A model generated the notes under the pieces. That model did not search any database. It was not told the DNA's origin and worked only from the letters and a program-made list of their open reading frames with translations. This document shows positions 1 through 5,400 of a stretch of 8,018 bases of DNA, one piece after another (position 1 is the stretch's first letter; each line of letters starts with the position of its first letter). The stretch comes from an uncultured Polynucleobacter sp. (GTDB lineage: Bacteria; Pseudomonadota; Gammaproteobacteria; Burkholderiales; Burkholderiaceae), in assembly GCA_937996825.1 (NCBI GenBank), contig CALKUJ010000019.1:1-8018 (forward strand), in the 5' to 3' direction. The position numbers and the translations under genes are program-made.

Positions 1-401
1 TTGAGATAGTAGGCGTAATCTAAATTTGAACTACCTTGATGTAGTTTGATAAAACGATCAATTGCTACCAATGCTTGCACTTGCTCTTGAGCCTTCCAGT
101 AGCAATATGCAGCATTAATTTGTGCTTGTTGAGAGTAAGGGCCAAATGGGAAGCGCGCTTCTAGTCGTTCAAAATACTTCACGCACTTTGGATTGTCGCC
201 ACCTTCCATGGCATCTTTTGCTTCAACAAAAAGTTTATTCTGAGACCAACCAGCTGTTTCATCGTTGGCGTCGCCTGCGCAACCACTTAAAAGGGCTGCG
301 GAACCAATCACACAAATACTGGCAATGGAAGTCGCTAGTCTTTGGCCAATGCGACTTAAACTAGCGTTATTAATTGATGGAAAGGCATCCAATTTTGGCA
401 T
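1..401 (-). CDS. bamD: BamD outer-membrane assembly lipoprotein, N-terminal part (runs off the left edge)
   Basis: BamD (ComL/YfiO) is the essential lipoprotein of the BAM complex, which folds beta-barrel proteins into the outer membrane from the periplasmic face. Reading the minus strand from the ATG at 401-399 gives about 133 residues before the window ends. A basic, hydrophobic signal peptide ends in the lipobox LLSGC, so Cys41 would be lipidated. The mature part reads NKLFVEAKDAMEGGDNPKCVKYFERLEARFPFGPYSQQAQ in two helix pairs, followed by a second pair around residues 95-125. This is the TPR-like start of BamD with its typical RFPFGPYS-type segment. The start is supported by AGGAG at 415-411, nine bases upstream. 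The gene is divergent from rluD and overlaps its 5' end, and the same neighbourhood is known from E. coli. Seen: lipobox, Shine-Dalgarno site, TPR-like sequence. The name rests on recalled family resemblance plus synteny. The C-terminal half lies outside the window. Confidence 0.9.
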   Translation of the reverse strand, partial: MPKLDAFPSINNASLSRIGQRLATSIASICVIGSAALLSGCAGDANDETAGWSQNKLFVEAKDAMEGGDNPKCVKYFERLEARFPFGPYSQQAQINAAYCYWKAQEQVQALVAIDRFIKLHQGSSNLDYAYYL

Positions 402-1420
402 TACCAGATTCTCCTGAGAACAATACTTCCGATTATATCGATGAGGAAGACTTTATAGCAGTTGTTGTGCCGGATAGTTTGGCAGGGGAGCGCTTGGATA
501 AGGTTTTGGCCCAATTAATACCTCAACATTCTCGTAATCGCCTACAAGCCTGGATCGAGGATGGTTTTGTCACAATTGGCGGAGAAACGCTCAAAATTAG
601 ATATTCAGCCAAAGCGGGTGACCAAATCACGGTGATTCCGCAAGCCAGTGCCGAAGAGCAAGCCTATTTGCCAGAGGACCTGCCTTTAGACATCATTTAT
701 GAAGACTCTGAACTTTTGGTGATCCATAAACCGGCTGGCATGGTCGTGCATCCTGCTGCGGGCAATTGGTCAGGTACTTTATTGAATGCCTTGCTCTATC
801 GCTACCCGTCAATTGCTGGAGTGCCAAGGGCAGGCATTGTTCATCGTCTGGACAAAGACACCTCTGGTTTATTGATGGTCGCTAAGACCTTAGAGGCTCA
901 AACAGATTTGGTCAGGCAATTACAGTCGCGCCAAGTGATTCGTCGCTATTTGGCCTTTGCTTGGGGTGAGGTCCGATCGCAAACCGTGCATGCCTCGATT
1001 GGGCGTGATCCCAGGGATCGCCTCAAAATGGCCTTGCTCACTGGTTCGGCCAGTAAGCCTGCGGTGACCCATGTTAAAAATCTCAACACACAAGAGTTCG
1101 GCAAAACCAAAGTATCTTTGGTGATGTGTCGCTTAGAGACAGGCAGAACTCATCAAATCAGGGTGCATTTAGAGTCTTTGGGCAATCCTTTGTTGGGAGA
1201 CCCAGTCTATAAAAAGAGGGTGCCAGCTGATGCCAGTCAGTTGGATTTTTCAAGGCAAGGGCAAGCACTGCATGCAACTGTCTTGGGAATCAAGCATCCG
1301 AGCACCAAGGAAGATATTTTGTGGCAAGTGCCTTTACCAGCCGATATGCTTGAGTTAGGAAAGCGTTTGGGCATGACCGATAAAGATTTGCATCCTGTGT
1401 GGGATGAGTTTGACGACTAA
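377..1420 (+). CDS. rluD: 23S rRNA pseudouridine synthase RluD
   Basis: RluD isomerises uridines 1911, 1915 and 1917 (E. coli numbering) in helix 69 of 23S rRNA to pseudouridine, in the cytoplasm during late 50S assembly. The 347-residue product has an S4-like RNA-binding domain at about residues 32-90 (PDSLAGERLDKVLAQLIPQ onward), then the RluA-family catalytic domain with GIVHRLDKDTSGLLMVAKT, where Asp159 is the catalytic aspartate. RLETGRTHQIRVHLESLGNPLLGDPVY is the family's second strong motif. An acidic N-terminal extension of about 25 residues precedes the S4 domain compared with the E. coli protein. The start is uncertain: ATG 377 is preceded directly by an in-frame TTG at 374, and neither has a clear Shine-Dalgarno sequence. 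Later alternatives (TTG 395, GTG 467) are possible. It is followed after 20 bp by pgeF, probably as one operon, and is divergent from bamD. Confidence 0.93.
   Translation: MERHPILALPDSPENNTSDYIDEEDFIAVVVPDSLAGERLDKVLAQLIPQHSRNRLQAWIEDGFVTIGGETLKIRYSAKAGDQITVIPQASAEEQAYLPEDLPLDIIYEDSELLVIHKPAGMVVHPAAGNWSGTLLNALLYRYPSIAGVPRAGIVHRLDKDTSGLLMVAKTLEAQTDLVRQLQSRQVIRRYLAFAWGEVRSQTVHASIGRDPRDRLKMALLTGSASKPAVTHVKNLNTQEFGKTKVSLVMCRLETGRTHQIRVHLESLGNPLLGDPVYKKRVPADASQLDFSRQGQALHATVLGIKHPSTKEDILWQVPLPADMLELGKRLGMTDKDLHPVWDEFDD
411..437 (-). promoter_or_regulatory. Candidate bamD promoter -10 box and ribosome binding site
   Basis: On the minus strand TATAAT, a perfect sigma-70 -10 hexamer, lies at 437-432. 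It would start transcription near 425, leaving a leader of about 24 bases that contains the Shine-Dalgarno sequence AGGAG (415-411). No good -35 hexamer is visible at the usual 16-18 base spacing, so the promoter call is tentative while the ribosome binding site is solid. The element lies inside the N-terminal coding region of rluD. Confidence 0.45.
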
Positions 1421-1440
1421 ATTATCTTGAAACACATTCA

Positions 1441-2211
1441 ATGACATCATCCATTCAACTCCTTCAATGGGGAGCCCCAGAAAATATCAAAGCCATGATC
1501 ACCAATCGTCATGGGGGCTTTAGTCAGCCTCCCTTTGATAGCTTGAACCTTGGTTTGCATGTGGGTGATGATCCATTACTTGTCAAAAAAAATCGTGATG
1601 CTTTAAAAGCTCTATTGCCCTATGAACCTCTTTGGTTAAACCAGGTTCATGGCACACAAGTTATTGATGCTGATCTTGAAAGTACAAACATAGATGCACC
1701 GAACGCAGATGCATCTGTCACCACAACTCCTGGAAGAGTGCTGGCCATCATGACGGCTGATTGTTTACCTGTTTTATTGGCCAGCAGAGATGGCAAAGTC
1801 GTAGGGGCGGCTCATGCTGGATGGCGAGGCTTAGCGGCTGGTGTGATTGAGCAAACGGTGGCTGTGATGCGAGCCAAACAAAGCAAACAAACTCATCCTG
1901 AAACTCACAATGAAATTCTTGCTTACTTGGGACCAGCGATTGGGCCGCATGCCTTTGAAGTCGGGAGTGAAGTGCGAGAGATCTTCATGGCCCAGAACTC
2001 GGCAAGCGCTACATGCTTTGAACAATTGCAAGAAAAGGGTAAATATCTAGCGGATATTTATGCTTTGGCCCGCTTGCGTTTAAATGCTCTGGGCATTGAG
2101 CAGATTGAGGGCGGTAGAGAGTGCACTCTGCAAGATCCGGATTACTTCTCCTATCGTCGTGATCAACAAACTGGTCGGATGGGCAGTTTTATCTGGATCG
2201 CAACACCTTAA
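1441..2211 (+). CDS. pgeF: Peptidoglycan editing factor PgeF (YfiH/YlmD, laccase-domain family)
   Basis: This is a 256-residue member of the Cu/multicopper-oxidase-like DUF152 family. E. coli PgeF (YfiH) removes L-serine wrongly added by MurC to UDP-MurNAc, keeping L-alanine at position 1 of the peptidoglycan stem. Related proteins (YlmD, human FAMIN/LACC1) act on purine nucleosides, so the substrate range may be wider. The three metal or catalytic ligands are present: His70 in LNQVHG, Cys108 in MTADCLPVLL and His125 in AAHAGWRGLAAGV. Also visible are the N-terminal ITNRHGGFSQPPFDSLNLG, the GPAIGPHAFEVGSEV loop and a C-terminal SYRRDQQTGRMGSFIWI. Length is normal for the family. There is no clear Shine-Dalgarno sequence, and translation may be coupled to rluD, which stops 20 bp upstream. 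The rluD-pgeF pair is conserved in proteobacteria. Seen: motifs and order. Function is taken from the family. Confidence 0.93.
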   Translation: MTSSIQLLQWGAPENIKAMITNRHGGFSQPPFDSLNLGLHVGDDPLLVKKNRDALKALLPYEPLWLNQVHGTQVIDADLESTNIDAPNADASVTTTPGRVLAIMTADCLPVLLASRDGKVVGAAHAGWRGLAAGVIEQTVAVMRAKQSKQTHPETHNEILAYLGPAIGPHAFEVGSEVREIFMAQNSASATCFEQLQEKGKYLADIYALARLRLNALGIEQIEGGRECTLQDPDYFSYRRDQQTGRMGSFIWIATP

Positions 2212-2225
2212 AACCCCAGAGAGTG

Positions 2226-2262
2226 AGCCCTAGTAAGCTTCGACGAAGTTTCAGATAGGGTT
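2226..2262 (+). terminator. Stem-loop between pgeF and phaC (terminator-like)
   Basis: A two-part hairpin is present. AGCCCTA (2226-2232) pairs with TAGGGTT (2256-2262, including one G-U pair). Inside it AAGCTTC (2235-2241) pairs with GAAGTTT (2245-2251) around a GAC loop. It starts 15 bases after the pgeF stop codon, where an end-of-operon terminator would be expected. Only scattered Ts follow (TTAATTCTTA), so it is not a canonical rho-independent terminator. It could equally be an mRNA-end stabiliser or an operator for the downstream pha promoter. AGCCCTA could alternatively pair perfectly with TAGGGCT at 2299-2305. Confidence 0.45.
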
Positions 2263-2338
2263 AATTCTTATAACGATTTCCTTTAGAAACCCTCAAAATA
2301 GGGCTATTAGACCTTGGTCAAATAATAATTCTATTAAA

Positions 2339-2353
2339 GGGAGTTCTATGATG
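2339..2353 (+). promoter_or_regulatory. phaC ribosome binding site with tandem ATG starts
   Basis: GGGAG at 2339-2343 is a strong Shine-Dalgarno sequence. It lies 4 bases before ATG 2348 and 7 bases before the directly following ATG 2351. The spacing favours the second ATG slightly. The difference is a single methionine. No start codon exists further upstream in the frame before an in-frame TAA at 2234. Confidence 0.7.
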
Positions 2354-3976
2354 AACACGCAAGGCTTTGGATCAGGGCCAAGCCTCGCCCCTCAGCACAT
2401 GGCTTTAATTCCAGCAGAAAAGCTGGTGGAGATCGAGAAGCAGTACGCCAAGGATTTAGCAGAGTTATGGGCAAACCCAACAGGTACGCCCATCAACGAT
2501 CGTCGTTTCAAAGGTGAAGCCTGGCAAAACCCTTGGAACCAAGCCACGGTTAATTTCTACTTATTGAATTCTCGTCATCTATTGAACTTGGCAGATGCTG
2601 TTGAGGCTGAAGCAAAGGTTCGTCAAAGAATTCGTTTCAGCATCGAGCAAATGATTGATGCGATGTCACCTGCCAATTTCTTGGCAACCAATCCAGAAGC
2701 TCAGCAACGTTTGATTGATACAAAAGGTGAATCTTTGCGCACTGGCATTTTGAATGCCTTGCAAGATTTGGGTAAAGGCAAAGTCTCGCAAACAGATGAA
2801 TCAGCTTTTGAAGTTGGTAAGAATGTCGCCACTGCTGAGGGCGCCGTTGTTTATCAGACCAAACTGTTCCAAATATTGCAATTCAAACCACTGACAGATC
2901 AAGTGTATGAACGTCCATATTTGATGATTCCTCCGTGTATCAACAAATACTATATTTTGGATTTGCAGCCTGAGAGTTCCATGGTGCGTTACTTGGTTGA
3001 GCAAGGTCACACTGTTTATTTGATCTCTTGGAAAAATCCAGACCCAAGCATGGCTGATACCACTTGGGATGATTACATCGGTGCAGCGGTTCATGGCATT
3101 GAAACCGTGCAAGACATCAGTGGTCAAAAGCAAATCAATATTTTAGGTTTCTGCGTTGGTGGCACGATCACAGCCACTGCCTTGGCAGTGATGGCTGCAA
3201 GAAATCAACATCCAGCCTCAAGCTTGACCTTGTTGACGACATTATTGGATTTTTCAGACACAGGCATCTTGGATGTTTTTGTTGATGAAGCCTTGGTTTC
3301 TCTTCGAGAAAACAGCATTGGAGGTAAGGGTGGTGGCAAATGCGGCATGCTTCGTGGTGTAGAGCTTGCCAATACTTTCTCATTCTTGCGCCCCAATGAT
3401 TTGGTTTGGAACTATGTGGTGGATAACTACCTGAAGGGTAATTCACCGCCACCATTTGACTTGTTGTATTGGAACGGTGACTCCACCAACTTGCCTGGTG
3501 CGATGTACTCTTGGTACTTGAGACATTTGTATTTGCAAAATGAACTCAAGGTTCCTGGCAAGTTAACCATTTGTGGCGAAAAAGTAGATCTTGGCAAAAT
3601 CAAATGTCCTGTCTACCTTTATGCCTCACGCGAAGATCACATCGTGCCGTGGTGGTCCGCTTATGAATCCGTCAAGCTCTTAAAAGGTGCCAAAGTGCAC
3701 TTCATCTTGGGCGCTTCTGGACATATTGCAGGTGTGATCAATCCACCTGCCAAAAAGAAACGCAATTATTGGACCAACTCTAAAGCACCTGCCACAGCTG
3801 ATGCATGGTTTGATGGTGCCAAAGAAGTTGCGGGTAGTTGGTGGCCTGATTGGACTGATTGGTTAAAGCCATTGAGTGGCAAGAAAAAAGCAGCTCCTAA
3901 AAATTATGGCAACACGAAATACAAAGTTTTAGAAAAGGCGCCTGGTTCTTACGTTAAAGAAAAGGCTATTGATTAA
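2348..3976 (+). CDS. phaC: Class I poly(3-hydroxybutyrate) synthase PhaC
   Basis: PhaC polymerises (R)-3-hydroxybutyryl-CoA into PHB at the surface of the growing granule and releases CoA. The 542-residue protein has an alpha/beta-hydrolase fold. The catalytic triad is Cys269 in the lipase-like box GFCVGGT, Asp430 in YASREDHIVPW and His459 in LGASGHIAGVINPP. The Cys-to-Asp distance (161) equals that of the Cupriavidus necator enzyme (C319, D480). The class I signatures PPCINKYYILDL and WNGDSTNLPGAMYSWYLRHLYLQN are present. It is about 47 residues shorter than the C. necator synthase, with the loss almost entirely N-terminal to the catalytic core. The Shine-Dalgarno site and the lack of upstream start codons show that this short N-terminus is genuine. 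No phaE lies nearby, consistent with class I. phaB follows after 40 bp in the same direction, with no terminator visible between them. Confidence 0.97.
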   Translation: MMNTQGFGSGPSLAPQHMALIPAEKLVEIEKQYAKDLAELWANPTGTPINDRRFKGEAWQNPWNQATVNFYLLNSRHLLNLADAVEAEAKVRQRIRFSIEQMIDAMSPANFLATNPEAQQRLIDTKGESLRTGILNALQDLGKGKVSQTDESAFEVGKNVATAEGAVVYQTKLFQILQFKPLTDQVYERPYLMIPPCINKYYILDLQPESSMVRYLVEQGHTVYLISWKNPDPSMADTTWDDYIGAAVHGIETVQDISGQKQINILGFCVGGTITATALAVMAARNQHPASSLTLLTTLLDFSDTGILDVFVDEALVSLRENSIGGKGGGKCGMLRGVELANTFSFLRPNDLVWNYVVDNYLKGNSPPPFDLLYWNGDSTNLPGAMYSWYLRHLYLQNELKVPGKLTICGEKVDLGKIKCPVYLYASREDHIVPWWSAYESVKLLKGAKVHFILGASGHIAGVINPPAKKKRNYWTNSKAPATADAWFDGAKEVAGSWWPDWTDWLKPLSGKKKAAPKNYGNTKYKVLEKAPGSYVKEKAID

Positions 3977-4006
3977 TCGTTTTATTGTTTGAGTATCGAA
4001 TTTAAA

Positions 4007-4019
4007 GGGAGTCAGTATG
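4007..4019 (+). promoter_or_regulatory. phaB ribosome binding site
   Basis: GGGAG at 4007-4011, five bases before the ATG, sits in the context TTTAAAGGGAGT. This is nearly identical to the phaC leader (ATTAAAGGGAGT) and similar to the thiolase leader (ATTAAAGGAGT). It fixes the phaB start. Confidence 0.75.
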
Positions 4020-4757
4020 AGTAAGAAGATTGCATATGTAACAGGTGGTATGGGTGGTATCGGAACCGCTATTTGTCAGCGTTTGGCCAAAGATGGCTTC
4101 AAGGTGATCGCAGGTTGCGGTCCTAATTCACCACGCAAAGATCGTTGGTTGGCTGAGCAAAAAGCCCTTGGTTTTGATTTCACTGCCTCTGAGGGTAATG
4201 TGGGTGATTGGGACAGCACAGTTGCAGCATTTAGCAAAGTCAAAGCTGAATTCGGCAAAGTCGATGTATTGGTGAACAACGCTGGTATCACTCGTGACAC
4301 TGTCTTCCGTAAGATGACTCCAGAAGATTGGCGTGCCGTGATCGACACGAACTTGAACTCATTGTTCAACGTGACCAAGCAAGTCATCGATGGCATGGTT
4401 GATGCTGGCTGGGGACGTGTGATCAACATTTCTTCTGTGAACGGACAAAAAGGTCAGTTTGGACAATCTAACTATGCGACTGCCAAAGCTGGTATTCATG
4501 GTTTCACCATGTCCTTGGCCCAAGAGACTGCTTCAAAGGGTGTGACAGTGAACACCGTTTCTCCCGGCTATATCGGTACAGACATGGTCACAGCGATTCG
4601 TGAGGATGTGCTCGAGAAAATCATCAACACCATCCCGGTCAAACGTCTTGGAACACCTGATGAGATCGCTTCGATTGTCTCTTGGATTGCTTCAGATGAC
4701 GGTGGTTTTGCCACTGGTGCTGACTTCTCATTGAATGGCGGCTTACATATGGGCTAA
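4017..4757 (+). CDS. phaB: NADPH-dependent acetoacetyl-CoA reductase PhaB
   Basis: PhaB reduces acetoacetyl-CoA to (R)-3-hydroxybutyryl-CoA, the monomer for PhaC. It is a cytoplasmic short-chain dehydrogenase/reductase of 246 residues, the same length as C. necator PhaB. The nucleotide-binding motif YVTGGMGGIGTAIC is at residues 7-20, followed by GCGPNSPRK (the region that favours NADPH) and the NNAG motif in VLVNNAGITRD. The catalytic residues Ser140 (NISSVNGQKGQFGQ), Tyr153 and Lys157 (NYATAKAG) match the C. necator numbering. The C-terminal TGADFSLNGGLHMG is the family ending. SDR relatives such as FabG share the fold, but GQKGQFGQSNYATAKAG, the PNSPR loop and the gene context make PhaB the clear choice. 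It lies between phaC and phaR, and phaA, often found directly upstream, is absent here. Confidence 0.96.
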   Translation: MSKKIAYVTGGMGGIGTAICQRLAKDGFKVIAGCGPNSPRKDRWLAEQKALGFDFTASEGNVGDWDSTVAAFSKVKAEFGKVDVLVNNAGITRDTVFRKMTPEDWRAVIDTNLNSLFNVTKQVIDGMVDAGWGRVINISSVNGQKGQFGQSNYATAKAGIHGFTMSLAQETASKGVTVNTVSPGYIGTDMVTAIREDVLEKIINTIPVKRLGTPDEIASIVSWIASDDGGFATGADFSLNGGLHMG

Positions 4758-4758
4758 A

Positions 4759-4780
4759 CAATATACAAAAACGTATATTG
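4759..4780. repeat. Perfect inverted repeat directly after phaB
   Basis: CAATATAC (4759-4766) and GTATATTG (4773-4780) are perfect reverse complements separated by AAAAAC. The repeat begins one base after the phaB stop codon. The stem is AT-rich with no T-run behind it, so a protein-binding operator seems likelier than a terminator. Its right arm overlaps the next dyad, TTGCAgTGCAA. Confidence 0.6.
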
Positions 4781-4788
4781 CAGTGCAA
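4778..4788. promoter_or_regulatory. Candidate PhaR operator upstream of phaR
   Basis: TTGCA-g-TGCAA is a perfect 11-base dyad, 57 bases upstream of the phaR ATG. PhaR repressors are known to bind TGC/GCA-containing dyads in some bacteria and to repress their own gene. The position and sequence therefore suggest autoregulation. No second copy is visible upstream of phaC or of the thiolase. The assignment is an inference. Confidence 0.4.
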
Positions 4789-4795
4789 CAATGGC

Positions 4796-4833
4796 GGGCT
4801 TGATTTACACATACAATATGGGTAATCAAGCCC
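4796..4833 (+). other. Strong hairpin in the phaR leader
   Basis: GGGCTTGATT (4796-4805) and AATCAAGCCC (4824-4833) are perfect 10-base complements. Two further pairs (AC 4807-4808 with GT 4822-4823) extend the stem if T4806 is bulged. The loop holds TACAAT (4812-4817), a possible -10 box without a matching -35. The stem ends 12 bases before the phaR ATG, and no T-run follows. It could attenuate read-through from phaB, control phaR translation, or serve as a cruciform operator. Confidence 0.5.
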
Positions 4834-4845
4834 AAATTATTAAAC

Positions 4846-5400
4846 ATGGTCACTAAAAAACAATCCGCCAAGTCTGCCGGTGTCAGAACGATTAAGAAGT
4901 ATCCCAATCGTCGTCTGTATGACACCCAAACAAGTACTTACGTCACCTTATCGGACGTGAAGAACTTGGTATTGGCGCATGAAGAGTTCAAAGTCTTGGA
5001 TGCCAAGACCGAAGAAGATTTGACCAGAGCTATTTTGTTGCAAATTATTTTGGAAGAAGAGGCTGGTGGTGTGCCTTTGTTCACCACCCCCATGTTGTCT
5101 CAAATGATTCGCTTCTATGGCCACTCCATGCAAGGCATGGTGGGTGGTATGTTGGAAAAAAATATTCAATCCTTCATTGATATGCAATCGCAATTTGCTG
5201 AGCAGTCAAAGCAAGGTGGTGCCACTCCTGAGAGTTGGGCGCAATTCATGAACGTACAAAATCCCATGATGCAACAGATGATGGGCAGCTACGTCGAGCA
5301 AAGTAAAAATCTTTTCACACAAATGCAAGAAAAGATGAAAGACCCAGCGAAGGTCTTCACTGGTTTTCCTTTCACTCCCCCTGATAAGAGCGATAAATAA
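4846..5400 (+). CDS. phaR: PHB synthesis repressor PhaR
   Basis: PhaR is a DNA-binding repressor that also binds PHB. When granules form it leaves the DNA and phasin genes are expressed. The 184-residue protein shows the N-terminal PHB/PHA accumulation regulator DNA-binding domain (IKKYPNRRLYDTQTSTYVTLSDVKNLVLA, about residues 16-45). This is followed by the accumulation-regulatory domain with ILLQIILEEEAGGVPLFTTPMLSQMIRFYGHSMQGMVGGMLEKNIQSF. The C-terminal part is rich in Met and Gln (MNVQNPMMQQMMGSYVEQSKNLFTQMQEKMKD) and ends in FPFTPPDKSDK, very like C. necator PhaR. ATG 4846 is the only start in the frame after the in-frame TGA at 4801. No Shine-Dalgarno sequence precedes it, and a strong hairpin ends 12 bases upstream. 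rimO begins directly after its stop codon. Confidence 0.95.
   Translation: MVTKKQSAKSAGVRTIKKYPNRRLYDTQTSTYVTLSDVKNLVLAHEEFKVLDAKTEEDLTRAILLQIILEEEAGGVPLFTTPMLSQMIRFYGHSMQGMVGGMLEKNIQSFIDMQSQFAEQSKQGGATPESWAQFMNVQNPMMQQMMGSYVEQSKNLFTQMQEKMKDPAKVFTGFPFTPPDKSDK

Noticed and set aside
122..364. Plus-strand 80-residue open frame
   Set aside because: It lies antisense to the clear bamD coding region, has no recognisable domain and no Shine-Dalgarno sequence.
2310..2326. GACCTTGGTC dyad and AATAAT as a phaC promoter/operator
   Set aside because: The dyad is short, and no -35 hexamer lies at a proper distance from AATAAT. TATAAC at 2269-2274 is an equally weak alternative, so no promoter was called.
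2801..3455. Several minus-strand open frames inside phaC (95-110 residues)
   Set aside because: They are antisense shadows of the strongly conserved PhaC core, with low-complexity or motif-free translations and no start signals.
4076..4429. Minus-strand 117-residue open frame inside phaB
   Set aside because: It is antisense to the SDR catalytic region and shows no family resemblance or ribosome binding site.
4818..4856. Mini-ORF upstream of phaR as an annotated gene
   Set aside because: It has only 12 codons and no ribosome binding site. It is kept as a speculative observation, not as a feature.
4743..4925. Minus-strand 60-residue open frame spanning the phaB-phaR gap
   Set aside because: It runs through the dyad-rich leader and the conserved PhaR N-terminus. 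The translation shows no domain, and the symmetry of the gap explains the open frame better.
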